A program made the translations under genes and the position numbers. Positions 11,454-24,200 of a DNA stretch of 64,000 nt are shown here, one piece after another. This stretch comes from Parasponia andersonii (taxonomy: Eukaryota > Streptophyta > Magnoliopsida > Rosales > Cannabaceae), in contig JXTB01000107.1 of NCBI GenBank assembly GCA_002914805.1, forward strand, positions 473,988 to 537,987. Direction: 5' to 3'. Below the pieces are notes generated by a model, which saw only the letters and a list, made by a program, of their open reading frames with translations, was not told the origin of the DNA and did no database searches. Position 1 is the first letter of the stretch; each line of letters begins with the position of its first letter.

Positions 11454-11690
11454 ATGATGAATAAAATTTGGATGACAAAGAGTCGATTGTCAAAAGAGTA
11501 TGAAGATCGAGTTGCACATTTTTTAAGATTTGTCAAAGAAAATTATGTTGATCCTAGTGTGACTTCATGTCTATGTGTTAAGTATGGTAATATTAACTAT
11601 ATAAAAGATATAGACATGAGTTGGCATTTATTCTTTAATAGAATAAACACATTTTATATGAGATAGATATGGCATGGATAATCCGCATGT
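11454..11690 (+). pseudogene. CACTA transposase-associated domain (Transpos_assoc), nonsense mutation
   Basis: Residues from the ATG at 11454 read NKIWMTKSRLSKEYEDRV, then FLRFVKEN and CLCVKYGN. This matches the N-terminal transposase-associated domain of plant CACTA proteins (PF13963, usual pattern .SWM..pRLS.EYE.GV..F). The family ends this domain with a R-W-I-W-H-G motif. Here the reading is TFYMR*IWHG: TAG at 11664-11666 replaces the first Trp. The stop is therefore a visible nonsense mutation, not a natural end. The domain is thought to help bind element ends. Confidence 0.75.
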
Positions 11691-12119
11691 GAAGAAAATT
11701 TTCTTAGCAAAAGAGCTAAAAAGGAATATGTTTTTAAGTAATACAAAGATCATCTGGTAGATATAGTTAATGATGTTAAAAAAAACTTTGCTAATCATCT
11801 GGATAAATTAAAATTGGTCAAGGATACAGAGAAAATTTTCTAACCTAGATCAAAAATCACGAAATTATCATTTTTAGTTAGGATTTATAACTTGAAAGCT
11901 TGGAATAGGTGGAGCAATAATAGATTTCTGCAATTATTTTTATTATTAGGAGAGGTATTTCTAAAAATAATAACATACCTACTTCTATTTATAAGGTGAA
12001 GAAAACATTGCACTCAGTGGACATGGAGTATAAAAAGATATATGCGTATATAAACGATTGCATATTATATCACAAAGAGTCTGCGGATGCAAATAATTGT
12101 CCTATTTGTGAAAGTTCGA

Positions 12120-12790
12120 GTTAGAAGGTAGTGAAGAACTCTAACCAAAAGAAGAAAGGAGTCCTAACAAAAGTATTGTGATATATTCTACCTATTCTAA
12201 GATTAGAAGGTTAATTCAAAATGAAGAGCATACTAAAAATTTGATATGGCATGATGAAAAATGAATTAAACATAGAAAACTTTGTCATCCAACATGCTTG
12301 GAAAAAATAGATGATATGTAGCCAATAATAAAAGAAGATCCTAGAAATCTCAAATTTGGCTTTCGACTGATAGCATAAATCCTCATAGTTCAATGAGTGG
12401 TAATTATAGTTGTTATTTACAATCCTCTACCCAATTGGCTAGTTATACTTGTTATTTACAATTTTTCCTCCTTAGTTGTGTATGAAGAGAAGATTTACAA
12501 TACTCGCCATATTAATCTCGAGATCTAAATAGCCTGAGAATGATATAAATATTTATTTGGTACCTTTGATAAATAATTTAAAAAGTCTATGGAATGGAGT
12601 TGATTATTATAATGTAAGGAAAATAGAGACATTTAATTTAAGAGCGGTACTATTATAGATGATCAATGATGATGTTCCTGCTTATGGTAATTTGTCCAGA
12701 TACTATGTAAAGGGTTATAAAGTATATCCAATATGTAGTGAGCAAACATATGCAAAAAGAATGAAGCATTGTAATTCTACTTGGGAGTGA
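12120..12790 (+). pseudogene. CACTA transposase core (Transposase_21), degenerate
   Basis: The DDE transposase family of CACTA elements (PF02992) is recognisable only by moving between frames. In order: RL...L..NEEHTKNLIWHDE (about 12205-12260), EDPRNLKFGF (about 12333), then degraded sequence corresponding to the N.SM...YS and PPWLCMK blocks (12390-12490), an L..LW.GVD block, and INDDVPAYGNLSRYYVKGYK (12661-12720) with a following Cys and CSEQTY. The INDxPAYGxLSGW-type motif is diagnostic. At least half a dozen stops and frame changes are present. After ~12790 the remainder of the transposase is missing and sequence passes directly to the protease-like part, so an internal deletion is likely. 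Confidence 0.72.
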
Positions 12791-12896
12791 TGAGGTAAAA
12801 TGTTAGCTTTTTACTTAATTATACTTAGTCTTATATATTATATGCACATATATAGATCATTCTAACTAATTCAAGATATAGGTACCAAAGAAGAAA

Positions 12897-14000
12897 AGTG
12901 TGTCACTACCCATAGATCCTGTGATGCTACCTCAGCCAAAAGAAATGATTTATTTATCATCACCTAGTGTTAGGCTCATGGAATTTCCTATGCAAAATCC
13001 TTATCTTCCACTAACATTGAAGACTTTATATTCAGCAATTTCAGTAGTCAACTTTAACTTCAATGTTACAGTTCCGATAGATGAAGAGATATATGGGATT
13101 AAGGAGCATACACTTTATGTGGGAACGGAGAACATAATGCACTTCTCTCTTCTCCAAGAGATTTTAGCTATATGCATCTCGGTGTATATCAAGTAAGTAG
13201 ACTAGTATTTTTTTTCTCTATACTTTTTACATATTTTCATAATTTCTCATATGATATACTTTTGTATGCTAATTAGCTTCTTGTACAATGAACTATTGAG
13301 GTTGAAACTTTTACAATTATTGGCTTTTATTGATTCTACCATCATATTTTAAGTTTCTAGTGCCAAAAATAATAGTCGTCTACATAACCTTGTACAACGA
13401 CTCCATATAGCGAGCATCAAAATACTATTATTAGCTTTTTATAATCTTAGGTAAATATTCTCTTTCTTTTTCTCACGAATTATGATTGAGTTATATGTGT
13501 TTTGTTGTATTTATGTTTGTTTTTTTCCTTTCATTAGACAATATTAGATATTAATGGTGATTAATGTACCCTAAGAAAATGTTTATTTCTTTGATCCACT
13601 TACAATGACCAAGACAAGACATCCAAAATCTCGTTAATTGGTTAGTATAGTTAAAATATATCTTTATCTAATTGATCTGTTATTATGTGTTTTCTTTTAG
13701 TACATTCTAAATATATAATGCAAACAAGCAAAAGAGGAGAAAAAAATGGTCCATGTTCGTATACGATTAAGGTATGAGATATAACGATTATGTATGAGAT
13801 ATAATGATTATACTATTTATTTTTTCATATTTTAGTTTTCATATATATTAACTATAGTTCTCATTACAATCATAATGTCCATCTCAGCTCAATTAAATAG
13901 AGTGCAATTTTTATATCTTGTACATAATGCGAGGCTTGGTAATAGATAATGGTCAGTGGATTATATTAGATCAACTGTAAGTATCCTTATATTTTGATTT
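12897..14000 (+). pseudogene. Ulp1-like (C48) protease region of CACTA element, degenerate
   Basis: The open frame 12900-13196 contains MIYLSSPSVR, LPLTLKTL and VPIDEEIYGI...YVGTENIMHF..LQEI..ICISVYIK. This resembles the region preceding the Ulp1 cysteine protease in plant CACTA-associated proteins. Further downstream, in broken frames, come FLYNELLRLKLL (about 13278), MVINVP.ENVYFFDPLT (about 13555-13610; the family has W.L.VI.P....V...DSL) and CPSQLN.VQF (about 13880), the position where the family normally has the catalytic Cys-containing VECGYY motif. That Cys-containing motif is not preserved. Ulp1-type enzymes cleave SUMO-like modifiers; many plant transposons have captured one. This copy cannot be active. 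Confidence 0.55.
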
Positions 14001-14891
14001 ATTTGTCTAAAAGTATTAAGTTCACACATGTACTAAACATTGGTACTAATTTTGATATATTTTTATAAACTTATAGTGTCACAACCACGAAATATACTTA
14101 ATGGATAGCGTCAATGCAATGCATAAAGAATGGGCTTAACTATTAACAATGATCTATGATTGGTCTCGATGTTGGTTAGGCTAAGCTCTTGGGCTTGGTT
14201 ATTTAGTGTTAGTGATATGCCCAAGTATTAGGTTATTAGTCTAATTCATAGTCTAACTTTGAATTGTGTTATTTACATGCACATTTTGGTTAGGTTATTT
14301 AGTGTTAATGATATAGTAATATGTTGAGTTGTATTTGTTTATGTATTAGAAGTAATTTGGTTGTACATACTTATTTGTGATTGTATCTTAGTCTAGATAT
14401 TTGTGAACTCAAATAAGAATGTGTTTATATAGGTTTTGATTGTATGAATGGTAAAATTTGCCCAAGAGAATGGAGAAAAATTCCCCTTGGGAAAGGTCTT
14501 TAACAACGGTTCTATTAAAAGACTGTTTAAATACTTTAATAGTGGTTCTACGGGAACCGCCATTAAAGCTACTATTAATTATAATGGTGCTTATGAAACT
14601 ACCATAATTAATTAATTTTTAACGGCAGTTAATAACCACCGTCAAAAGTATCATAATTTAATGACACTTGTACTAATGATGGTTAGGAACTACCTCAAAG
14701 ACTGAAAAATGGTGGTTTGTAACTGCTGTTAAATGTCCTTTCTCCTTTCTCTAGTAGTGTGTATATATATTTGTCCAAATACTGCAGTTTACTTTTTTTT
14801 TTTTTGGTTTTTTTAAAATATGTCTTACATGTGTCTAAGCTAGTCATGATTGTTTCTTAAAATTAGGATTTACTAATTTGGTAGCTTTGAA

Positions 14892-15220
14892 CACTACAAA
14901 AAATCTTACTTTTAGTGATGACAAAAATTGTGACTAAAAGTGAAAATTCATTATTAAATGAATATCATTTTCTTTATGCTCTGACTAAAAAATCATACTA
15001 AAAGTTTAGTTACAAAAACAATCATTTGTTATGATGAAATGTACATTTAGTCACAATAAATTTCATTATTATAAATAAAATATTGTGACAAAATAAGTTA
15101 GTGACGGCTTATGACTAAATGTCATCTTTTAGTCACAAAAAATTATTAGTTGTGAGTAAATATCACTTTTAGTCACAACAAAATAAATAGATTTATTGTG
15201 ACTAAAATACTTGCTACTAA
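14892..15220. mobile_element. CACTA-type non-autonomous element, one end visible
   Basis: Begins CACTACAAAAAATCTTAC at 14892. The following ~320 bases hold many copies in both orientations of a TTTAGTCACAA / TTGTGACTAAA motif (for example near 14930, 15050, 15132, 15170 and 15197), the subterminal array of a CACTA end. I find no matching ...TTTTTTGTAGTG end on the right. The array stops before an (ATT)n microsatellite. Confidence 0.65.
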
Positions 15221-15226
15221 ATATTA

Positions 15227-15258
<32 letters not shown>
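15221..15258. repeat. (ATT)n microsatellite
   Basis: About a dozen consecutive ATT units directly after the CACTA-type motif array. It probably arose at the truncated edge of that element. Confidence 0.9.
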
Positions 15259-16275
15259 TTTGGGCAGTGGAACCCGCTCCATGGAGTCTATCGGCTCCCT
15301 TTCTCGGCTGCAGTAGTAGTGTTTTGTAAAATACTAACTTCATTTCTCTTACATCTTTTTCACTAATTATTAATAGTGTTTTAAGCCATTTATGAATTAT
15401 GTTCACCACTTGGAAAATGTGATGTTCACACATATGGAGACGTGGGAGATGAAAATTACTAACCAGAAAAATGGAGACGAGAATGTAAACCACCTTGACA
15501 TTGAGGAACACGTTCTCAAACAAAGAACTTACGTGATTGAAAAAAATGACTTTCTATATGGCTTGAAAATTTGTTCACTTTTCATCTATTTCATTTTATT
15601 TTCATTTGTAAACATGTTTTAATAATTTTGGCAAAAGGAAAACTTCGTCAGTTAACCGAAGATCTGAATCAGTTATAGGTTTCAATTGCATGTGGTAGTT
15701 GGTCATCTAACAAAATATGTTAACTCTACCAGGGTCACGAGAGTGTTAATTAGCTAAATATGATGGTTCCAGTAATTATCTTTGGTCAAAACTAGAGAAT
15801 ATATATTTTTAGTTTAAGTTTAGTTATTTGTTTTGATTATCTTATCAGTCTCTATGTACATTGCGTGAACTGGCTATTAATCTGTATTTTAAATTTAAAA
15901 AAAAAATCCAATTAGAAGTCGGAGAAAGTTCTTACATTTTGTCTTTGGAATATTGTGTACGTATTATATGTATTTTTTAATGTGACATGACAATTTATAC
16001 TATTTTTGACAGAAAATAAAGAAGATCTTAATTTCTCCACATTTTGGTCAATGACACGTTATTATGAAATGCAAAATTGGAAAGATCATGATGAAAATAT
16101 TCATGATGTTATTTTAGATTATTAATCTATCCCAACAATAACATTGTACTAGAACACTCCAACTAACATTGATTTACACTATATATAACAATTCTCATAA
16201 GAAAAATAGTAAAAATACTCAAACCAATTACATCGATCAATCTTTTGGAAGAAAAATAACACGACTGTATTAACA
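15259..16275. other. Intergenic stretch between CACTA end and element X; no gene seen
   Basis: Short open frames at 15392-15622 (plus) and 15254-15523 (minus) overlap on opposite strands and show no known motif. This was probably contiguous with 40923 onward before element X inserted. Confidence 0.45.
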
Positions 16276-16280
16276 TGTCA
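16276..16280. other. Left target-site duplication of element X (tgtca)
   Basis: tgtca immediately before the LTR at 16281. The same five bases follow the far LTR at 40918-40922, which pairs the two LTRs as one insertion. Confidence 0.8.
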
Positions 16281-18640
16281 TGTCACGATCCAAAATCAAA
16301 TCCGTGATTTTTTGGTAATTTTGAGTGTAAATAAAGATAAATAAAGAATTTACAAAATTCGGAGAAGAACAAGTGCTTGATTTTTTCATTTTAGTCTTCA
16401 AATCATTAGGAATTCTAGATAAACAGAGGGTCCATATTTCGTTTAATTTATAAAAATAGATAAACCGATTTAATATCAGGAAAATATAGTTAAATTATAC
16501 AAATCTTGGTTTAATAGAAATATAATGTTGATTTAATAGGTTTTTTAAATCTTTAACCTGAATATCAAAAATTTAACTTATAATTCTTGTCAAAATTCCC
16601 AGTAGTTAAAACTTCAAAAATATGCTTATTGGGAACTATAGTATTCTATTTATACCCCAAATACTCAAATAATAGTAAATATATCCTCATATATTAATTT
16701 ACTAGAATTAATTAACTTGGCTAAATAGTTAGATATGGAGAAAGAGTGAGACAAAGAAAGGTACCAACCAAAGAGAAATAGGACCTTGGGCGTAAGCTAA
16801 GTGACTTGCCCAGCCAACAAGACAACTGACTTGAGTGAACAATCACCGGAAAGAAAGGAAGAATAGAAGGGGTGAGCTTTAAAGCTTAGTAAGAAAGTTG
16901 TTATCTCATGTAAAAAAATCATTTTAGTGACGGAGAGCTCCTCCATAGTTAGTTTAGTCTAAAAACACATTTTTGTAAAATCATGCGTATACACTTATAC
17001 ATATCTGTTTCCAAAGTTGATAATCTGTATGTATATATATACATATATACATGCAACTATATATATACGTATATGTGTATGAAAATATGATATCCAAAAC
17101 TAATAGTCCGTATGCATATACATATATATAGATATACAGAAAACATGATATCTGAAAACTATTTAGTTTACAAACATGTGTCACAAATGCACCTATAACC
17201 ATGAGTTCACTATCTCCTATCAATGAAAACCAGGGTGTTGGCACTTGTGTGTCATACAGCCTGCCTGATACCTAGTCTATAACTAGAGGGAAAACTTGTG
17301 TGTCGACTATCAAACCAAGAGGGGCAACAATATTGCCTACGCCTGGCGAATAGGAAGGTAATCAGAAAAAATATCCCGCGCAAGTTCATGGACTCTACAT
17401 CATTGGTGGGGCTATAGTGCCATACTATAAAAATCCCATAATGCTAATCTAGTACTCATGTGTGATTCTATCACACGTGTACTATGAATTGATGTGTAAC
17501 ACCAACTATGCTATAATTTAAGTTCAAATGATGCTCTAGTTTTTAATAAAATGATTAATTAAATTTTATAGAAAAATGGGCAATATAACGACCTTATTTA
17601 ACATATCTCAAAAGTAACATGTACTCAGAAATATTCCAGAGTAATCCAATATATAAATCATGTCATTCAATTCCATCACAGATATTTAAAAATTCTTAAA
17701 TCGTATCTATTCTCATATGTTGTAGAAAATAAGATTTATTCAAAACGACGTAAAAGAGAAGTAACTAAATCTCTACCTCACTAGAATAGCGATACCACAC
17801 TATTGGATACTCAAGGTACCGATTGATCATTTGAAGGATCGGGAACCAATTCTACACTTTTGATAGCTCACTTGGGAAAATCAACTTCTCAATGAAGCTT
17901 TGAATCAATGAACAGATTGCTTTATTGAATTCTTAATGTCTAAAATAGTAAAGTTATACATATAACTCGACCAATTCAGGTTCAAACTAACACCGGATCG
18001 GTGACACACAAAACTAGATAAAATCTAAGGCGTTAGATGATGATTTTTGTGGTAGTCACCAGTTATAGTCAATATATATATATATATCAATTTTCACCAT
18101 TTTCTGACTACATTCCAAAAATGACAACAAAAACGAAATCTAATGGTCGGATCGAAAACTAAAATTCGAAACTCAAAACTCCCAAAAATGGCAACTTTCA
18201 AATTGGGCAAAATAAGATCGTGAAATATATACCTTGAGGTCTCTCTCGAGGAGACGAGTCCAATGTATCCTAGAACACGCATTGAAACGACTGGAATCGT
18301 CGCCGTAAATTCAAAGTTCCTCACGAACACTAAAGGCATTTTTCAGCGATGTGGAGCTCAGCAGCGACCGGGGACAGGCAGAATGAGTTGCTGGTAGCGT
18401 AAGAGAACTCTGCTGGTGGTCTAGCGGGCGGATGGTGGCCGCGGTAGCTCCAACACCACTCCACCTTCTTTTGGCTAAGAACAAGTGAGAGATACAAAGA
18501 AGGTGAGAGTAAGTCAGAGGAGAGGGAGAGAGAGAGAGAGAGAGAGAGACATGCATAATTGTATATAATTTAATTTAATTATTTGAAAAATAATATAAGG
18601 TGAAATAAAAAAATTGCCCTTAAAAAATTGGGTTATTACA
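16281..18640 (-). repeat. 3' LTR of element X (X1)
   Basis: Plus-strand ends are TGTCACGATCC at 16281 and GGTTATTACA at 18640. It aligns with X2 over 16281-16700 versus 32171-32580, and 17780-18350 versus 32585-33179, then with the two short X2 pieces at 36862-37025 and 40793-40917. X1 has about 1.1 kb (roughly 16700-17780) that X2 lacks. This part holds the conserved hairpin motif near 16871, so X2 most likely carries a deletion. Ends with a (GA)n run at 18526-18548. Confidence 0.82.
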
Positions 18641-18762
18641 TTTTCTAGTCCTTATAGGAATTTCACTCTGAAATTCAAGTACAAACTGAGAGTATAAACA
18701 AGATCCCAAGAAATTATCACTCGAAGTGTAGAGAACACCTGACTGTACAATTTAAGAGTGTT
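18641..18762 (-). other. Short piece of X interior beside its 3' LTR
   Basis: Contains TTTCACTCTGAAATTCAAGT, closely similar to the stretch just inside the 3' LTR of Y (21236-21262). The shared sequence argues that X and Y belong to related families. Y is inserted at 18763. Confidence 0.65.
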
Positions 18763-21224
18763 TGTCACGACCGGAGCCGGGCTCAATGAAAGAATGGGTA
18801 TTTCAAAAATTAGAAATACCAAAAAGAACTAAATAAAAAGACTTAATTCATTCAAAATTTTACCCCGGGGACTCTAATATTTCAAAACTGGCCTCAACAA
18901 AATATTTAAATAAAAATAAAATCCCACAGTTATACGTTATTTATTGAACATAGACCATAAATAAAACAATTATTTTAATAGTCGTAAATCACAAATTATC
19001 TCACACTCAAACTCAGACTTAAATAATACAAACCATGTCAAGATTTCATATTCTAATTAATAAAGTTTAATGAAATCCAAATTCCTACTCAAATTTAAAT
19101 ATTTCACAAGTCTCATAGGAAATTATTAAAATATAAATAAACTAATTATTCTGCAAATGCCTCGATTTATCTCTTCTGATCCAGATTATACTGAGTGCCA
19201 ACTGAAGTTAAGAAAGGGGTGAGCTAATGCTCAGTAGAGAATAAATTACAAGTTCCTACATATATATAAAATATACTCATGTTGAAGGTCCTGCATGGTC
19301 AGTATTCCATTCAAAACAGTTCACAAAACTTAAGTTGAAGTCATAGACCAATGGTCAAGCATTTCAAACCATTGTAACATTCATCAAAACTAGTACATAT
19401 CCATTCAAGCCAACATATATCCATGTATGCAATCATGATGTCTGAAGTGTCCTAAAGGATCACTCGTAAGTCCGAGCCACCTAAAGAGGCGCCATAAGTC
19501 TGATCACCCGATGTGAGGCATCGTAAGTCTGATCACCCAATGTAGGGCATTGTATGTCCGATCACCCAATGTAGGGTATCGTAAGTCCGATCACCCAATG
19601 TAGGGCATCGTATATTCGATCACCGGATGTAGGGCATCGTAAGTTCGATCACCCGATATAGGACATCATAAGTCCGATCACCCGATGTAGAGCATCGTGC
19701 ATCGTAAGTCCGATTACCCGATGTAGGGCATCGTATGTCCGATCACCCGATATAGGGCATCGTAAGTTTGATCACCCGATGTAGGGCATCGTAAGTCCGA
19801 TCACCCAATGTAGGGCATTGTAAATGTTTGAATGTATGCAAATGTTTTATAAATAATGGAATAAGGATACACACCATTTCCATAAAATCTCAAAATAACC
19901 CTGCAATATTCTTTAATCAAATACTTCTAGTCCTCAAAACTGAGTTCTCAAACCATTTTAGATTTTATAAAAATTTCGGCATTACAACAACTATTTTCTA
20001 TCAAAACCCCAAAATCCAATTTCCTTTAGAAATCAATCCAAAATAGTATATATGACACGCCAACCAGTGTGACGTGTCTCCCATGCAGTTTATATCTCAA
20101 ATCAGGTCAAAAATGGACATAAACACAATTTTTATAAATTATTTCATGAAATTCTATATTTATTGAAAATATATAAAATTCATAAATTAAATTAATTTTT
20201 GAATCAAGTAATCGAATCCCTACCTCTATCGAGCGTCCAACTAGTGTTACAAGGCTATGGAGAAAGTTTGGCGTCGTTTGGAAGAGCAGACGTCGTTTTC
20301 AAAACTTTAGTTCCTTGGTTTAAAAATTTGATTTTCAAATAGAGCTTCAAATTATGAAACGGACTTCACCACTGAATTTAGAGCACCAAAAAACCCTAGG
20401 TTAGACATATAATTTGTCAAATTTGGATGCGGGCCCTACGGCATGCAAATCGAGTCAACTCTGAGCCTTCCGATTTCGTTTTTCGGGCCCATTTCAAAAC
20501 TTAGTCAATATGTATCTTATTTTTCACCATTTTCAATGTAGATTCCAAAAATAATATCAGTTTTAAAATCTAACAGTCTGATCGAAAACTCAATTTCAAA
20601 ACTAATTATACATAAAATTGTCCAACGAAATTAAAATCAAACAGAGCAAAATCGAGACATGATATACGTACCATCAGATTGCTTGTGAACAGGCGAGTCC
20701 ACGGCGACCAGTTTCGTGGCGAACAGTGGCCAGAATTGGCTCCAGCGAGGAAAAAAATCCGCAGTGTTTTCTGCGTTTCTCCGACGATCGGCAGCTTCGA
20801 CGGGGCTAGTTCTGGCGGCGGAAGCTTCGTTCGGCCACTGGATATCGACGCCGATTGGTGGCACAGGGCAACGACGGCCAGAGGTAGCTTAACGGAGCTT
20901 CACCGGAAATCGGGTGATGTATTTGCTCAGGGGACCAAATCAGAAAAGAAAGAGAAAATAGAGGGATTTATAGGTAATTTTCGTAACTGTAGCGCCACGT
21001 GTCTACTTCTAGTTAACTGGACACTGTTTTGCTTATTTGCACTTGGACCTAGTTTTTTGAAAATCTTCTTAAAAAACCCTTGAATAATTGCATTTTGACC
21101 CCAATTTTAAAACGTTTCTTACATTTTTGCCCAAATGAACCTAGACCCAAATCCGTCCAAATTCATTTTTTTTTCTGGGTCAAAAGACCAATTTACCCTT
21201 ACAATTTTTTTGTGGGATTTCACA
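18763..21224 (-). repeat. 3' LTR of element Y
   Basis: Plus-strand ends TGTCACGACC and GGGATTTCACA. It contains a hairpin-forming GTGAGCTAATGCTCA motif at 19220-19233, and upstream of it (in transcription sense) an 11-copy 29-bp tandem repeat. The open frames at 20637-21083 are GC-richer LTR sequence with no recognisable domain. Confidence 0.9.
19494..19823. repeat. 29-bp tandem repeat in LTR of Y, 11 copies
   Basis: Units follow the pattern AGTCCGATCACCCGATGTAG + GGCATCGTA. One unit near 19700 carries a 7-base extension. The copies differ by point changes only and have no unique spacers. In the minus-strand sense they lie in U3, upstream of the hairpin motif, so a promoter or enhancer role is possible but unproven. 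Confidence 0.92.
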
Positions 21225-21240
21225 TGCTTCCCTCCTTAAA
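21225..21240 (-). promoter_or_regulatory. Polypurine tract of element Y
   Basis: On the minus strand TTTAAGGAGGGAAGCA directly precedes the 3' LTR start (TGTGAAATCC). This is the expected primer site for plus-strand DNA synthesis. Confidence 0.75.
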
Positions 21241-21277
21241 TGAATTTCGTCCCGAAATTCAAGTACAAGGCATACAC

Positions 21278-24200
21278 TCAAAATACAACTTCAAGTTGAA
21301 AATTAAACAAGTGAGGGTATTTTTCATACATCTTTGTCTCGAGTTCCCAAGTGGCTTCCACTTCCTTATAGTGATTCTAAAGAATTTTGACAAGTGGAAT
21401 TTCTCTATTGCGAAGCACTTTGAGTTCTCTTCCAATTATTCGAATTGGTTGCTCTTCATAAGTAACATCCTCTTGAGTTAGTATCTCCATGTATAGAATT
21501 AAATGAAATGGGTCAGGAACATATTTCCTTAGCATTGAAACATGAAAGACATTGTACACATGGCCCAACTGTGGCGGTAAGTCCAATCGATACGCTACTT
21601 GCCTAATTCTTGCAGTAAACATAAATGACCCAATATATGTTGGAGCTAACTTTCCTTTAACTCCAAATCTAGTAACTCCGCGCCTCAGCGTAACCTTTAG
21701 AAATACTTGGTCACCAACGTCAAACTCTACTTCTCGTCTTAAGAGATCTGCATAACTCTTTTGACGACTCTGAACAACCTTAAGTCTTTCTCTTATCATG
21801 TTGATCTTATCAGTAGTCTCTTATATTAATTCTGGCCCAAGAGTAACTCTCTCCTCTGCGTCAGCCCAACACAAGGGCAACCTACATGGTCTACCATATA
21901 ATACCTCATACGGAGCCACACCTAAACTGGTTTGGTAGCTGTTGTTGTATGCAAATTCCACTAATGACAAATGATCATACCAGCTTCCACTAAAGTCCAG
22001 TATACATGAGCGAAGCATATCCTCTAGAGTTTAATTGTTCTCTCAGATTGGTCATCTATTTGTGGGTGATGAGTCTTTGATGTTCTACTTTTATTTGCTG
22101 ATAAATTATACACTTAGCCACAAAAGTAGCTATGTCTCGTTTCATGCCTTTTCATCAATACTGTCTCTTTAAGTCATATTACATCTTAGTACTACCGGGA
22201 TGTATTGCAAACTTAGATTTGTGAGCTTCAGTCAAGATAGTCTCTTGAAGGTGTGGATTATTAGCTATATCTAACTTTCCATTGAATAGTATAAATCCTT
22301 CTCTATTAGTACTCCAACTATCTAGTTGTTCACCATTCTGAAGTTGGTTCTAAATTTTCTTTAATTCTTGATCTTGCCATTGACTTTATTGAGCTATCTG
22401 AAGAAGTGAAGGAGTAACCACTACATTGCTAACACAAGCAATATTGTTTCTCTCAGAATACTCCAAATTATAATCACCAATAGTGACTAAATTTTTCCAC
22501 TCTTCAAGTATCAAAGAAGCAAGTACACCATGAGATTTACAGCTCAAGGCATCTGCTATCACATTTGCCTTTCCGGGATGAAACTGAAGATTGAAATCAT
22601 AATCCTCCATATATTCAATCCATCTCCTCTATCTCAAATTCAAGTCTCATTGACTAAAGAGATATTTCAAACTCCTGTGATCGGAGTAAATATCAAACTT
22701 AACACCATACAAGTAATATCTCTAGATCTTGAGAGCAAATATTACAGCCGCCAATTCTAGATCATGAGCACGATAGTTCTTTTCATGAGGTTTCAATTGA
22801 GAGAAGCATAAGCTACAACCCGGCCATTTTGCATTAAAACACATCCCAATCCTAGACCAGAAGCATCTGTGTACACCACATATGGTTCACTACTGTCAGG
22901 AAAAATCAAAATAGGTGCGGTTGTTAGTTTTTCCTTCAATTTCATGAATGACGTCTCACACTCATCATTCCAAGTAAACTTGACATCTTTCCTCGTTAAC
23001 TTGGTTAAAGGCAAGGCAATACTCGAGAAGTTTTCCATAAAACGACGATAATAACCAGCTAAACCAAGGAAACTCCGCACCTCAGTAACATTTCTCAGTC
23101 TTTCCCATCCTAGAATAGACTCTATCTTAGATGGATCAACTGAGATACTATTTTGAGAAATCACATGACCCAAGAATTTAACCTCTGTCATCAAAATCAC
23201 ATTTCGATCTCTTGGCATGTAACTGATGATCTCTCAAAGTCTGAAGCACGGATCTTAAATGTTCAACATGTTCTTTCCGAGCCTTAGAATAAATCAAAAT
23301 GTCGTCAATAAACACAACCACGAATCTATCCAAATAAGGCCTGAAGATTTTATTCATAAGGTCCATGAATGCTGCAGGTACATTCGTCAATCCGAAAGGC
23401 ATAACCAGAAACTCAAAATGACTATACTGAGTCCTGAATGTAGTTTTCGGTATGTCTTATTTACGAATCTTCAATTGGTGATACCCAGATCTCAGGTCTA
23501 TCTTTGAAAAGAATTTGGATCCACCGAGTTGGTCAAATAACTCGTCAATTCTTGGCAAAGGATATTTGTTCTTTATTGTAAGCTGGTTTAGCTTTCTGTA
23601 GTCCACACAAAGTCTGAGTGTACTATCAGCTTTCTTGGCAATGAGAACTGGAGCACCCTAAGGTGAGGTACTACTCCTGATGAACCCTTTTGATGATAGG
23701 TCATCTAGTTGTTCCCTTAATTCAGTCATCTCTGCAAGGGCCATTTGATAAGCAGGAATAGAAACTGGTTGAGTTCCAGAAACTAAGTCGATACAGAATT
23801 CAATCTCTCTGTCAGGTGGTAATCTAGGTAGATCTTCTGGAAAGATATCAGGAAATTAACTAACTACTGATATCCATGGGTATTTATCGGCAGTTTTCAT
23901 TTCTCTATCAATGGTGAATAGGCTCTCATAACATTCCAATTTCTTTCCCCTACCAATATTTTCTCTCAGGAGAGGACTGAGGCTTATTGGATTCAATCCA
24001 GCTTGATACACAACTAAATAGCCATCTTCAGTATAAAGAGTCACCTTTCTTCTATGACAATCCACTATTGCTCTATATTTGGACAACTAGTCCATACCAA
24101 GAATCACATCAAATTGGTTCATAGGTATCACAATCAAATTAACTAATAACTCATATCCATCAATGACGATAGAACAAGAGTTGCATATAGTAGACACACC

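Larger units (their letters stand above)
10146..14759 (+). mobile_element. CACTA (En/Spm) transposon with 3-bp target duplication
   Basis: The left end is CACTAAAAAAAAAAC at 10146 and the right end ...CTAGTAGTG at 14759. Both sides are flanked by tgt (10143-10145 and 14760-14762), the 3-bp duplication expected for this superfamily. The first ~230 and last ~260 bases carry recurring subterminal motifs around TTTAACA and CGGTT. Between them are plus-strand remnants of three CACTA-type coding regions: Transpos_assoc, Transposase_21 and an Ulp1-like protease. At 4.6 kb with many stops it is an old, non-autonomous copy. Apart from CACTA the two terminal repeats have diverged. Confidence 0.8.

Noticed and set aside
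15392..15622. 76-residue plus-strand frame as a small gene
   Set aside because: No known motif, no splice or promoter support, and an overlapping minus-strand frame of equal quality.
19494..19823. Evenly spaced repeats resembling a CRISPR array
   Set aside because: The units abut as 29-bp tandem copies with no unique spacers, lie inside an LTR of a plant retrotransposon, and recur in the partner LTR.
20679..21083. 134-residue open frame in a GC-richer patch
   Set aside because: It lies wholly in the 3' LTR of Y; the homologous stretch of the other LTR (27542-27841) is in a different state and neither shows a domain.
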